This document shows, piece after piece, positions 1 through 9,251 of a DNA stretch of 64,000 bases. The DNA comes from Salegentibacter_A chungangensis. GTDB taxonomy: Bacteria > Bacteroidota > Bacteroidia > Flavobacteriales > Flavobacteriaceae. Numbering within the stretch: position 1 is the stretch's first letter; each line of letters opens with the position of its first letter. The stretch covers positions 1,736,001 to 1,800,000 of the forward strand of contig NZ_JBHTLI010000001.1 in the NCBI RefSeq assembly GCF_042678405.1. The letters are read 5' to 3'. The notes below the pieces were generated by a model. The model had not been told where the DNA came from, made no database searches, and saw nothing but the letters and a program-made list of their open reading frames with translations. Made by a program: the position numbers and the translations under genes.

Positions 1-1328
1 TTAATAATGATGGTCTCGATGATATTTTCATAGGGAACTCCAGAGGAAGTGAATCTGAAGTTTTCTTTCAGACCGGAAGCGGGTTTAGAAAAGCGAAACT
101 TAAGTTTTTGGAAGAGACCAGAAGCCTGGAGATAACCGATGTTAGTATTGCCGATTTTAACGGAGACGGACTGAATGATATTTTTTACGTGACCGGCGGC
201 GGAGAATACAACGGTGAATCTGGGGTGTTGAAAGATGCTTTATGGGTTAATGATGGTGGGAAATGGAAAAAAAATCAGCTTCCTGAGTATTACAGCAGTG
301 CAGGAGTAATTAAACCTGCCGATTTTGATAAGGATGGGGACCTGGATGTTTTTATTGGGGGTTATGCCATTGCAGGCAATTTTGGTAAAATTCCGGAGTC
401 CTTTCTGCTGGAGAATACCGGCGGAAAATTCGAAATTTCAACCAATCCCGAATTAAAGAAACCCGGGATGATCACCGATGTGACCTGGGATGATATGGAC
501 AAAGACGGATTCCCCGAACTTATCCTGGTTGGGGAGTGGATGTCCCCAAAGATCTTTAAAAACAATAGAGGAATACTTAACGAAATCACTTCAGAAAATA
601 TCCAAAAGCTATCAGGTTTATGGCAGAACATAGAAGCTTTTGATATAGATGATGACGGAGACAGGGATTATTTGTTGGGCAATTGGGGAACAAACTCAAA
701 ATTTCAGGCATCGCCAAAATCACCGTTGCGAATGTACTACGGAGATGTTGACCAAAATGGCTCTACAGAGACCATCCTGGCTAAGAAAAACAACGGGAAA
801 TATTACACTTTTGCCGGGCTTGATGAACTGGTTTCGCAAATGAATTTCCTAAAGAAGAAGTTTCCAAAGTATGAGGAATTTGCAGGTAAAGACGTGGAAG
901 GAATCTTTGGAAATGAAATGCTTGAAAACACAGTAAGAATGGAGGTAACCACCCTGGAATCGGGTTATCTTAAGAACGAGAACGGGAATTTTAACTTTAT
1001 TCCTTTTAACAAAAATTTACAATTTGCTCCTATAAATACTATATTAGTGGCAGATGGAATTAATAATTCAGGAGGAACTGCCGTCTTAGGTGGCAACTAC
1101 TTTGGAGTCACTCCATATCACGGGGCTTTTGGAGCTTTTCCGGGAGCATTGATCTTCTCTGAAAAAGAAATAAAAGTTTCTTCAGATTATGGAATGGATC
1201 TAACCGGAAAGGCAGTGAATGAGATAAAATTTATTGAGATTGCGGGGAATAAATACCTGATCGTCTTTTTAAATGATAAGAAACCGTCTATATATAAAAT
1301 AAAATTACGAGATGAGATTTTTGAATAA
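1..1328 (+). CDS. FG-GAP/VCBS repeat protein, 5'-truncated by window edge
   Basis: The reading frame is open from base 3, so the gene starts upstream of the window; a TTG at 108 is in frame but is not the real start. The visible C-terminal part carries several calcium-binding-like FG-GAP repeats: NNDGLDDIFIG at the edge, then ADFNGDGLNDIF, ADFDKDGDLDVFIGG, DDMDKDGFPELILVG, DIDDDGDRDYLLGNWG and DVDQNGSTETILAK. Such repeats form beta-propeller blades in secreted proteins; related flavobacterial proteins often carry an ASPIC/UnbV-type region elsewhere, but none is visible here. It overlaps the next gene by 17 bp, so the two are probably co-transcribed. Exact function is unknown; a secreted or surface role is inferred. 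Confidence 0.85.
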   Translation, partial: NNDGLDDIFIGNSRGSESEVFFQTGSGFRKAKLKFLEETRSLEITDVSIADFNGDGLNDIFYVTGGGEYNGESGVLKDALWVNDGGKWKKNQLPEYYSSAGVIKPADFDKDGDLDVFIGGYAIAGNFGKIPESFLLENTGGKFEISTNPELKKPGMITDVTWDDMDKDGFPELILVGEWMSPKIFKNNRGILNEITSENIQKLSGLWQNIEAFDIDDDGDRDYLLGNWGTNSKFQASPKSPLRMYYGDVDQNGSTETILAKKNNGKYYTFAGLDELVSQMNFLKKKFPKYEEFAGKDVEGIFGNEMLENTVRMEVTTLESGYLKNENGNFNFIPFNKNLQFAPINTILVADGINNSGGTAVLGGNYFGVTPYHGAFGAFPGALIFSEKEIKVSSDYGMDLTGKAVNEIKFIEIAGNKYLIVFLNDKKPSIYKIKLRDEIFE

Positions 1329-2667
1329 AATGTTTGGTTTAAGCTTGATGCTCATCATTCTTTTAGGATGTGAAAGCGATAAACCGATTGAAGTTTCGGC
1401 TGAAGATTATCATAAGGCCGTAGATAAGCTTACTGAGATTCAGGTGCACGATATCTTTTCTCCTCCTGTGGCAAGCAGGATTTATGCCTATTCCAATATT
1501 GCGGCTTATGAGGCAATGAGAGCCGGGAATCCTGAATATAAGACCTTGTCTGGCCAGCTTAAGGAATTGAAGCCTGTGCCTAAACCAAAAGACACTACAG
1601 GGCTTAATACAAGGGTAGCTTCTGTTGTGGCTTTCTATGAAATTGGTCAAAAGCTGATCTTTTCAGAAGAGCGTTTTGGAAAATTCAGGGATAGTATTTT
1701 TAAGAACTGGGAAAAGCAAAACCCTGAAAGCTTTAAGAAGTCCAGGGATTACGGTCTTGAAGTAGCAGCACATATTAAGAACTGGATGAGTAAGGATAAT
1801 TATGCCGAAACCAGGACTATGCCTAAGTTTTCGCTTTATACCGATGATGAGAGCAGATGGCAACCTACTCCGCCTTCCTATATGGACGGAATTGAACCAC
1901 ACTGGAGCAAGATCAGGCCGTTCGTAATTAATAAAGCAAATCAGTTTAAACCTATACCGCCACCCGAATTCTCAATGGAACCGGGTTCGAAGTTCTACGA
2001 AGAGCTGATGGAAGTTTACGAGGTAAAACGTGAGATAAATCAATTAGGGGATAAGAGTGAAAAGCTGGAGATCGCTAAATTCTGGGATTGTAACCCTTAT
2101 GTTTCCACACAAAAGGGGCATTTGATGTTTGCTACCAAAAAGATAACTCCGGGCGGGCACTGGATAGGGATCACCAAGATTGCCTGTAGAAAGGATAATG
2201 CAGATTTTGATAAGACCGTATATGCCTATACTAAAACTTCCATAGCCATTGCCGACGGTTTTATAAGCTGCTGGGATGAGAAATACCGCAGTAATTTGGT
2301 ACGTCCCGAAACACTTATCAATAAATATATAGATGAGAACTGGTCTCCGGTATTACAAACTCCGCCGTTCCCTGAATATACCAGTGGACATTCGGTAGTT
2401 TCAGGAGCTGCGGCAATAGCCCTTACCGACATTTTTGGTGATAATTTCAGCTTTAAGGATGATACCGAAGTAGCTTACGGGCTTCCGGTAAGGAACTTCA
2501 ATTCGTTCAAGGAAGCTTCCAGAGAGGCAGCCAACAGCAGGCTTTATGGAGGGATTCATTATCGCGCAGCAATTGAGGTAGGATTAAAGCAAGGTCAGGA
2601 CTTAGGTCATTTTGTAGTAAATAACCTACAGTTGACCGAATCTTCTGATGACCTGGCGTCCAAATAA
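1312..2667 (+). CDS. Vanadium-dependent haloperoxidase / PAP2-like lipoprotein
   Basis: This 451-residue protein begins with a lipoprotein signal (LLG-C20), so it should be anchored in a membrane after export. The vanadate/phosphate-binding pattern of the haloperoxidase-acid phosphatase superfamily is visible: K324-x6-R331-P332, then TSGH ending at H360 (usual PSGH), then S-R410 ... H416 (NSRLYGGIHYRA). These would bind the oxyanion. The family contains true haloperoxidases and phosphatases, and sequence alone does not decide which. Its start overlaps the FG-GAP gene, a pairing I regard as common in Bacteroidota. Marine flavobacteria are known to have vanadium iodoperoxidases, so halide oxidation is plausible but unproven. 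Confidence 0.82.
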   Translation: MRFLNKMFGLSLMLIILLGCESDKPIEVSAEDYHKAVDKLTEIQVHDIFSPPVASRIYAYSNIAAYEAMRAGNPEYKTLSGQLKELKPVPKPKDTTGLNTRVASVVAFYEIGQKLIFSEERFGKFRDSIFKNWEKQNPESFKKSRDYGLEVAAHIKNWMSKDNYAETRTMPKFSLYTDDESRWQPTPPSYMDGIEPHWSKIRPFVINKANQFKPIPPPEFSMEPGSKFYEELMEVYEVKREINQLGDKSEKLEIAKFWDCNPYVSTQKGHLMFATKKITPGGHWIGITKIACRKDNADFDKTVYAYTKTSIAIADGFISCWDEKYRSNLVRPETLINKYIDENWSPVLQTPPFPEYTSGHSVVSGAAAIALTDIFGDNFSFKDDTEVAYGLPVRNFNSFKEASREAANSRLYGGIHYRAAIEVGLKQGQDLGHFVVNNLQLTESSDDLASK

Positions 2668-2670
2668 CCT

Positions 2671-3591
2671 ATGAGGAAATTCCTTCTTTTTATTCTGGTC
2701 ATTGCAGCATCAGCGCTTACCTGGTATCTGTTTATTAAGAAATATGATTACCAGTTCCAGACGACCGCCAGATATGGCCCCGGTGCGGTATTCTATGAAC
2801 TTTCAGGCTGGGAGCACTTTAGTAATCCAGGCTCTTCTGAAAAGATCAGGCTCGTTGATAAAGAACCCTTTGAATCCCTGACGCAGCGGCTTAAGGTTGA
2901 TAGTTCTGAATTTATAGAATTTAAATGGGAGCTCGAAAAGGTGAATGATACCATTACGGCGCTTACCCTTAACTTGGTTTCAAAAAAGGATCAGCTGGCC
3001 AACCGATGGGATATTGTAAACCCCTTCCAGAACAGCCCTTTTTTGGATAGTATTAAGCAGCATGTTCTGGCATTTAAGAAAGAGCTTAATGAACATCAAT
3101 CGGCCTACAGGATTACCCCGGAGAATGAATTAGAAGATTCTCCCGAGATGGAGTGTATTTGCAGTATTTCCAAGGGTATTCCTCTTACCCAAAAAGCAGG
3201 AGAAATGATGGGGACCATTTCGCGTTTAGAAAATTATTTTCTGGCGAACGATCTTAAGCTTAAAGGCTTTCCGTTCTTAAAGATCACAAAATGGGACAGG
3301 GAAATGGATGTGATAGACTTTGATTTCTGTTTCCCTGTAGCTGATATAACAGGCCTTAAGGAAACGGGGGACCTGGAACTTAAACGGTATCCTTCTCAAC
3401 GCTCTCTAAAGCTTATTTTTAACGGAAATTACCGTCTTTCGCATATTGCCTGGTTTGATGCTTTGTACCTGGCCGATCAGTATGGCTACAAAACCGAAGG
3501 TCTTCCTATGGAAATCTTTTATGATAATCCCAAGATCGATAATAACTCCAGGGAGTGGAGGGCCGAAATCTTTTTACCGGTTGAAAAGTAG
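2671..3591 (+). CDS. Membrane-anchored SRPBCC/GyrI-like domain protein
   Basis: The 306-residue product has one N-terminal membrane segment (about residues 4-21), followed by a region resembling the START/SRPBCC ligand-binding fold and a C-terminal half resembling the GyrI/AraC effector-binding domain (from about residue 155 to the end). No DNA-binding domain is visible, so this is not an ordinary AraC regulator. It starts 3 bp after the haloperoxidase stop and is probably the last gene of that operon. A small-molecule-binding envelope protein is the likeliest reading; the ligand is unknown. The fold assignment is by pattern only. Confidence 0.6.
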   Translation: MRKFLLFILVIAASALTWYLFIKKYDYQFQTTARYGPGAVFYELSGWEHFSNPGSSEKIRLVDKEPFESLTQRLKVDSSEFIEFKWELEKVNDTITALTLNLVSKKDQLANRWDIVNPFQNSPFLDSIKQHVLAFKKELNEHQSAYRITPENELEDSPEMECICSISKGIPLTQKAGEMMGTISRLENYFLANDLKLKGFPFLKITKWDREMDVIDFDFCFPVADITGLKETGDLELKRYPSQRSLKLIFNGNYRLSHIAWFDALYLADQYGYKTEGLPMEIFYDNPKIDNNSREWRAEIFLPVEK

Positions 3592-3592
3592 A

Positions 3593-4474
3593 TTATTTTT
3601 CCGGAACGGCGATCTTTATTTTTTTAGGAAGAATTTTGACATCAATATTCTTTGATTCTCCCATATATTCTCCATCTATCTGAAATGCTACCGGGGTCTC
3701 ACAGCTCACTTTAGCCCATTTGGTTGGGATGATCTCAATAAAATCTGAATCGAGTTTGGCATCATCTCTTAGTGTGTTCAGGATCTGGAAGAAATCGAAA
3801 TGTTTAAAGACAAGCACCTCGAAGATTCCGTCATTCATTTTGCCTTCAGGGTTAACCATAGAGCCCGTACCATATTTGCTGGCGTTGGCAAAGGCCAGTA
3901 AAATCCCTTCTCTTTTGATTACTCCTTCCTGGGTCTCTATTTTAAATTCGAAAGGATATTTGCTTTTTATGAGGGTAGGAATAGACTGCAGCATATACCC
4001 AACTTTCCCCCTAATAGGAGAGTGCTCGTAATTCTGGATCAGTTCGGCATTGATCCCCAGGTCGCTCATATGCAAACAGGACTCTCCGTTAATATCGAGG
4101 ATGTCTGTCTCCATAAAATGCTCGCCTAAAGCGGTATGTATCTGTTCCCGTATGTTTTTAGGAAGCCCCAGGTTAACTGCAAGCCCGTTGGCAGAACCGG
4201 CAGGAATAATTCCCAGGGGAATGTCGCGATCCCCAACGGCTTCGGCAGCGATCTTAATGGTTCCGTCACCTCCTGCTACCAGCACGCGGCCCGGGTTGAT
4301 ATCTTCAATAAGATTTTGAATATTTTCCTTATCGTTCACCCCTTGTGTGTAATAGATCTCAAGAGGATGTTTTTCATCGTCTAATTCTTCTTCAATCTCA
4401 TTAATTAAATGTTTTTTATTCATTCCTCCCGAAATAGGATTCACGATCAATAAAAAGCCTTTAATTTTCTCCAT
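3593..4474 (-). CDS. YegS/diacylglycerol-kinase family lipid kinase
   Basis: The 293-residue protein shows the lipid/diacylglycerol kinase catalytic domain: NPISGG at residues 12-17, the nucleotide-binding GGDGT at 68-72 and PAGSAN at 91-96. The C-terminal half is the beta-sandwich typical of YegS/DgkB enzymes. It should phosphorylate a membrane lipid such as diacylglycerol using ATP, at the inner face of the membrane. It ends one base from the stop of the convergent upstream gene and lies divergent to the App1-like phosphatase, which may act on phosphatidate. Substrate is not determined by sequence. Confidence 0.88.
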   Translation of the reverse strand: MEKIKGFLLIVNPISGGMNKKHLINEIEEELDDEKHPLEIYYTQGVNDKENIQNLIEDINPGRVLVAGGDGTIKIAAEAVGDRDIPLGIIPAGSANGLAVNLGLPKNIREQIHTALGEHFMETDILDINGESCLHMSDLGINAELIQNYEHSPIRGKVGYMLQSIPTLIKSKYPFEFKIETQEGVIKREGILLAFANASKYGTGSMVNPEGKMNDGIFEVLVFKHFDFFQILNTLRDDAKLDSDFIEIIPTKWAKVSCETPVAFQIDGEYMGESKNIDVKILPKKIKIAVPEK

Positions 4475-4542
4475 AACTTTAGTGTATGTCCAAAATTACT
4501 TATTTTGGAACGAATAAATTCTTAGAAGAAAATTAAAATAAT

Positions 4543-5508
4543 TTGAAACTTGATTTAAAATTATACCGTGGGTATTTGAACGATCAGGAGCTTGTAGTTT
4601 ATGGCCACGTTTTTAAATCCTGGGCACCAGATAAGTACCGCATAGATCGTAGGGGAATAAAGCACGCTTTTTCCATTATAAATATGTTTAGGATCTCACC
4701 GCTGCCTAATGTTAGGGTGAGCCTTAACTTTAAAGGTATGGAAGTGCATACCAAGACCCTTAATGACGGCTATTTCCGATTCAGTATTCCTTACAAGGAA
4801 AGTCTCCCCAGCGGCTGGCACGAGTATGAAATTGTTTGCAAGCTGAAGGATTATGGGATTATTGAAAAAGGAGAGGTCCTGAAACCTTTTGAAAGCCGGT
4901 ACGGGATAATTTCAGATATAGATGATACTTTCCTGATCTCTCACAGCGATAATTTCTTTAAAAAGCTTTATGTGATGTTGCTCAAGAACATCAATAAACG
5001 CAAGGTCTTTGATGATGTGGTACCCCATTACAGGGCTTTGAGCACCTATGGCCAGGAAAAGGATGAGGCTTTTAATTCCTTTTTTTATGTCTCCAGCAGC
5101 GAATGGAACCTATATGATTTTATCAATGAATTTGCACAGCTTCACGACCTTCCGAAGGCAGTGATCAAACTGAAAAAGATCAAGACCGGGATTTCTGATT
5201 TTCTGTTTACGGGAAGAGGAAGCCACGACCATAAGTTCGAAAAGATCAAGGATATTATTTCATTTTATCCAAATATTAAATATGTCCTGATTGGTGATGA
5301 TTCTCAAAAGGATCCATATATCTATGAGAGAATATGCAAGATCTTTCCAAAAAGTGTGCGTGCGGTTTACATCAGGCAAACCAATAAAGGAAAGAAGAAA
5401 AAGATCAAGAAAGTGCTTAAGAACATTGAAAGCCTGGAGGTCTCCACCTGTTATTTTAATCATAGCGAAAAAGCCATTCTGCATTCCAAAACCATAGATA
5501 TTATTTAA
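4543..5508 (+). CDS. App1-family phosphatase (DUF2183)
   Basis: The 321-residue protein has a beta-rich N-terminal part and a C-terminal DUF2183 domain with the HAD-type D125-I-D127-D128-T129 motif (SDIDDT). App1 in yeast is a Mg-dependent phosphatidate phosphatase, and bacterial homologues are annotated by similarity. The start is a TTG; a TAA in frame at 4534-4536 excludes a longer start. It is divergent from the lipid kinase at 3593-4474, so the pair might interconvert diacylglycerol and phosphatidate, which is an inference from neighbourhood only. Confidence 0.78.
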   Translation: MKLDLKLYRGYLNDQELVVYGHVFKSWAPDKYRIDRRGIKHAFSIINMFRISPLPNVRVSLNFKGMEVHTKTLNDGYFRFSIPYKESLPSGWHEYEIVCKLKDYGIIEKGEVLKPFESRYGIISDIDDTFLISHSDNFFKKLYVMLLKNINKRKVFDDVVPHYRALSTYGQEKDEAFNSFFYVSSSEWNLYDFINEFAQLHDLPKAVIKLKKIKTGISDFLFTGRGSHDHKFEKIKDIISFYPNIKYVLIGDDSQKDPYIYERICKIFPKSVRAVYIRQTNKGKKKKIKKVLKNIESLEVSTCYFNHSEKAILHSKTIDII

Positions 5509-5562
5509 GCCTGGTTCATCAGAATTTTAATTTATCGCTTCCGTATTCTGTTATGCGGAAGG

Positions 5563-5570
5563 TATATTTG
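5563..5570 (+). promoter_or_regulatory. Candidate -7 promoter box for tex
   Basis: TATATTTG fits the Bacteroidota -7 consensus TAnnTTTG and lies 20 bp before the TTG start of tex. No clear -33 TTTG/TTG is seen at the expected distance, so this is a pattern match only. Confidence 0.45.
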
Positions 5571-5589
5571 TATTTCAAAAAATTAAGCA

Positions 5590-7716
5590 TTGCAATTACT
5601 TGAATTTATAAAGCCCCAGATAAGGGCATCGGAAAAACACCTTAAAAATACCCTAGACCTTCTGAAAGATGATGCGAGCATCCCTTTTATTGCCCGTTAT
5701 CGAAAAGAACACACCGGTAATATGGATGAAACGGAGATCGAAAAGATCTCAGGCCTGCTAAAGCTTTACAACGATCTTGAAAAAAGGAAAGAGAGCATCC
5801 TGAAGGCTATTAAAGAACAGGAAGCACTAACTGAGGATCTTCAGGCAAAGATTGAGGCTGCACCAAGCTTAATTCAGCTTGAAGACCTTTATCTGCCTTT
5901 CAAAAAAAAGAGAAAGACAAAAGCCGAGGCTGCCCGTCAGGCAGGACTGGAACCTTTGGCCAAGATCATAATGGCCCAGAATTCCGGGAATATCCAACAG
6001 GCCGCCCATCGATTTGTAAAAGGAGAGATTAGTTCTGCAGAGGCAGCCCTGGAAGGGGCACAGCATATTATAGCTGAATGGATAAGTGAGAACGGAGCCG
6101 TGCGTAATAAGATACGCCGGCTGTTCAGGAGTACAGCAGTTATTAATGCTAAGAAAGTTAAAACCGAAGCAGAAAAGCCGGAAGCCGTAAAATATAAACA
6201 GTACTTTGACTGGAGTGAACCGGTAAAAAGGATCGCTTCGCATCGTTTCCTGGCCATTCACAGGGCGGAAAAGGAAGGTTTTCTACGCATTAAACTGGAA
6301 GTAGAAAAGCAGAAGGCTTTTGATATCATCTCAGGTATAGTTTTAAAGCAGCCACATAGTTCTATGGCTCCGGTGATCACCGCTGCCATAGAAGATTCCT
6401 TTAAACGGCTTATAAAGCCGTCCTTTGATACGGAGATCCTGAATGAGGCGAAGGAAAAGGCCGATGATGATGCCATAGGGGTGTTTGCAGCTAATCTGGA
6501 GCAGTTACTAATGGCTGCTCCTCTTGGAGAGAAACGCATCCTGGCCCTGGATCCCGGCTTTAAGTCCGGTTGTAAGCTGGTGTGTCTGGATGAAAGGGGT
6601 AAGCTACTGTACAACGAGACTATTTACCCGCACCCACCTCAAAAAGAAGTGGCAATGGCTTCGAAAAAAGTAAAGTCGCTGGTAAATGCTTACGATATTG
6701 AGGCGATTGCCATAGGGAACGGAACTGCTTCCCGTGAAACCGAAAGTTTTATAAAGAATATAAGGTTCGATCGTGACCTGGCTGTCTTTATTGTTAACGA
6801 AGCCGGAGCTTCAGTATATTCAGCTTCCAAAGTGGCACGGGAAGAATTTCCCGAATATGATATTACTGTTCGTGGGGCTGTTTCCATCGGAAGACGATTA
6901 AGCGATCCGCTTTCAGAACTGGTAAAGATAGACCCGAAAGCCATAGGAGTAGGGCAGTACCAGCACGAGGTAGACCAGACTAAACTAAAGGCAAAACTGG
7001 ATATGGTTGTGGCCAGTTGCGTGAACCGGATTGGAGTGAACCTTAATACGGCCGGGAAAGAACTATTGTCTTATGTTTCGGGAATCGGGCCTGCGCTGGC
7101 ACAGAATATCGTGGAATACCGAAATGAACAAAGGAATTTTCCGGACAGGCAGGAATTGCTAAAAGTTCCCCGCCTGGGAGCCAAGGCTTTTGAACAGTCG
7201 GCCGGTTTCCTGAGAATTAAGGATGGAAAAAACCCACTGGACGATTCTGCCGTACATCCTGAAAGTTATCCGGTGGTGAAAAAGATCGCGAAAGACCAGG
7301 GGCTGAAAGTCAGTGATCTCATCGCAAATGATACAGTCCTCGATAGCCTTGAGTTGGAGAAATATACAGACGACCAAACAGGGCTTATCAGTCTTAAGGA
7401 CATCGTAAAAGAGCTCAAAAAACCCGGCGCTGACCCAAGAAAAGCCTTAAAACAGTTTGAATTTGATCCTTCGGTAAAAGCTATTGAAGACCTGAAGCCC
7501 GGGATGAGGTTACCCGGAATAGTGAACAATATCACGAATTTTGGATGTTTTGTGGATATAGGAATTAAGGAAAGGGGGCTGGTGCATATTTCCAAACTTG
7601 CCAATCAGTTCGTGAGTGATGTCAACAGCATTGTGAAACTGAACCAGGAAGTTGAGGTTATGGTTCTCAGTGTAGATCTGGAACAAAAAAGAGTACAGCT
7701 TTCCCTGATAGACTAA
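5590..7716 (+). CDS. tex: Tex-family S1 RNA-binding transcription accessory protein
   Basis: The 708-residue product matches Tex in length and domain order. It has an N-terminal helical region with the conserved SIPFIARYRKE, a YqgF/RNase H-like domain (about 315-420, ALDPGFKSGCK), helix-hairpin-helix motifs (about 485-560, SYVSGIGPALAQNIVEYR) and a C-terminal S1 domain (about 637-708, ITNFGCFVDIG ... GLVHISKL). Tex binds nucleic acid and affects transcription; its precise role is unsettled. Translation starts at TTG. A strong palindromic terminator follows directly. Confidence 0.95.
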   Translation: MQLLEFIKPQIRASEKHLKNTLDLLKDDASIPFIARYRKEHTGNMDETEIEKISGLLKLYNDLEKRKESILKAIKEQEALTEDLQAKIEAAPSLIQLEDLYLPFKKKRKTKAEAARQAGLEPLAKIIMAQNSGNIQQAAHRFVKGEISSAEAALEGAQHIIAEWISENGAVRNKIRRLFRSTAVINAKKVKTEAEKPEAVKYKQYFDWSEPVKRIASHRFLAIHRAEKEGFLRIKLEVEKQKAFDIISGIVLKQPHSSMAPVITAAIEDSFKRLIKPSFDTEILNEAKEKADDDAIGVFAANLEQLLMAAPLGEKRILALDPGFKSGCKLVCLDERGKLLYNETIYPHPPQKEVAMASKKVKSLVNAYDIEAIAIGNGTASRETESFIKNIRFDRDLAVFIVNEAGASVYSASKVAREEFPEYDITVRGAVSIGRRLSDPLSELVKIDPKAIGVGQYQHEVDQTKLKAKLDMVVASCVNRIGVNLNTAGKELLSYVSGIGPALAQNIVEYRNEQRNFPDRQELLKVPRLGAKAFEQSAGFLRIKDGKNPLDDSAVHPESYPVVKKIAKDQGLKVSDLIANDTVLDSLELEKYTDDQTGLISLKDIVKELKKPGADPRKALKQFEFDPSVKAIEDLKPGMRLPGIVNNITNFGCFVDIGIKERGLVHISKLANQFVSDVNSIVKLNQEVEVMVLSVDLEQKRVQLSLID

Positions 7717-7717
7717 A

Positions 7718-7747
7718 AAAAGCCGGAATTAATTCCGGCTTTTTTTA
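7718..7747. terminator. Bidirectional intrinsic terminator between tex and M28 peptidase
   Basis: The perfect 20-bp palindrome AGCCGGAATTAATTCCGGCT (7721-7740) is flanked by A-rich sequence on the left and a T-run on the right. It can therefore terminate both the + strand tex gene and the convergent - strand peptidase gene. Confidence 0.9.
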
Positions 7748-7768
7748 TAAGTATTTGTTTTTCCAATG

Positions 7769-9121
7769 CTATCTGAAAACGCCGGAAGGGAAAACCACCA
7801 CGCTTTCGTGGCCGTTCCTTCCAACAGCCGAAACCCCGAAAAAGTAATTATCTATCACGATCCCTTCCAGGGTGAATTCATTTACATCTCCTACGAACCT
7901 TGAATACTGCCACTGCGGTGCTGTTGTTTCCCGCCAGTAGATCTTATACCCGGCAATATCGCCCTCAACTTTCTCCCAGCGTAATTTCGCAGAAGGCTCT
8001 ACAACTCCGCCAATCTCAACATTCTTAGGAGCAGGGGGAGCCCAGGCAAGGCTGGCCAGATTGATGGCGTTTACAGCCGTAAGTTTTTTGGCGTAATCAA
8101 AATTCACGCCTTCTACAACATCTCCGTACTTAATGCCATTTTCGGTTCTAATATCCTGGTGTTGCCTGTTATAATTTTCGTGGGCTTCCATAATTCTTAC
8201 TCCGGCAAATCCCAGGTCATTGAAGGGTCTGTGATGACCTCCGCGCCCAAACCTGTCCAGGCGATAGATCATCATCGGGTTCATTTCAGGCATATAGGTT
8301 TCAGTGGTCTTATGTATATATCTTGCAAGCTGACGTGAAATACCGTCTACTTCGCCACCATAATATCTTCGCATACGTCTTTCCTCCTCGGTTTCGGTAG
8401 GAGGCACGGGTTCAGAAAAGATCCTGAATGTGCGATTGTCTATTACCCCGTCTACTCCTTCAATATTCCCGATCATATCGTTATTCAGAATGCCTATAAT
8501 ATTCCAGTTGTTTTCCTTAGCATATTTCGCCAGGCCCTGACCTCCGAAAAGGCCCTGTTCTTCTCCTGAAAGCCCCACATACACAATGCTGCTTTCAAAT
8601 TCGTAATTGGAAAGCACTCTTGCAGCTTCCATCGTACCGGCCATTCCGCTGGCATTATCGTTTGCACCCGGAGCATCAGTGGTGAAATCCATTGTGTTAC
8701 TGGCACGGGAATCTATATCTCCGCTCATAATGATATAGCGGTCTGGATATTTTGTTCCTTTCTGGACAGCGACTACGTTAACTACCCAGGCGTCCTTAGG
8801 AACTCTCTCGCTTTCTTCGGTAGTTACAAATTGTTTCTGGTAAAATACGTCCAGGCAGGATTCGCAGTTTTTTGAGATCTCCTCAAATTCAGATTTTATC
8901 CATCTTCTGGCAGCACCAATTCCGCGGATGTCTGAAACAGTATCGCTGAAGGTGTTCCTGGTTCCGAAGCCGGCAAGTTTTCTAATGTCGTGTTCAATGC
9001 TGTCCGCCGAGACCCTGTCTATAATTTCGTACAGTCTCTGATCTGTATCCTGAGAAACCGCTGGTTGGGAAATAAAGATTATGCTGAAAAATAAAAATAA
9101 TGGGAAATAGGTATTGTTCAT
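7769..9121 (-). CDS. Secreted M28-family zinc peptidase with C-terminal FN3-like domain
   Basis: The 450-residue protein has a signal peptide (1-23, cleavage near AVSQ). The M28 metal-ligand pattern is GDIDS (D135/D137), GANDNASG (D155), GEEQG (E187/E188) and a later D215. In M28 enzymes the first ligand motif usually reads HxD; here it reads D-I-D, a variant worth noting. A fibronectin type III-like domain with a SAKLRWEKVEGDIAGYKIYW pattern occupies about 365-445. The family comprises di-zinc aminopeptidases or carboxypeptidases; the likely role is extracellular or periplasmic peptide degradation. Confidence 0.88.
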   Translation of the reverse strand: MNNTYFPLFLFFSIIFISQPAVSQDTDQRLYEIIDRVSADSIEHDIRKLAGFGTRNTFSDTVSDIRGIGAARRWIKSEFEEISKNCESCLDVFYQKQFVTTEESERVPKDAWVVNVVAVQKGTKYPDRYIIMSGDIDSRASNTMDFTTDAPGANDNASGMAGTMEAARVLSNYEFESSIVYVGLSGEEQGLFGGQGLAKYAKENNWNIIGILNNDMIGNIEGVDGVIDNRTFRIFSEPVPPTETEEERRMRRYYGGEVDGISRQLARYIHKTTETYMPEMNPMMIYRLDRFGRGGHHRPFNDLGFAGVRIMEAHENYNRQHQDIRTENGIKYGDVVEGVNFDYAKKLTAVNAINLASLAWAPPAPKNVEIGGVVEPSAKLRWEKVEGDIAGYKIYWRETTAPQWQYSRFVGDVNEFTLEGIVIDNYFFGVSAVGRNGHESVVVFPSGVFR

Positions 9122-9198
9122 TATTGAGGGGTTTAATTGAGCTCCCTAATTTACTGAAAGTTTTACGGAAAGAACAATTTCAATATCAGGCATAAAAA

Positions 9199-9221
9199 AA
9201 GCCCTGCAAATAGCAAGGCTT
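9199..9221 (-). terminator. Intrinsic terminator downstream of ytxH-like gene
   Basis: Arms AAGCCCTGC and GCAAGGCTT enclose AAATA. The single mismatch becomes a G-U pair only in the - strand RNA, where the stem is also followed by a T-run. This fits termination of the - strand gene ending at 9252. Confidence 0.75.
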
Positions 9222-9251
9222 AATACTTTTAATAATGGTCAATTTTATGGA

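Noticed and set aside
108..110. TTG as start of the first gene
   Set aside because: The frame is open to the window edge with an FG-GAP repeat upstream, so the gene continues beyond the window.
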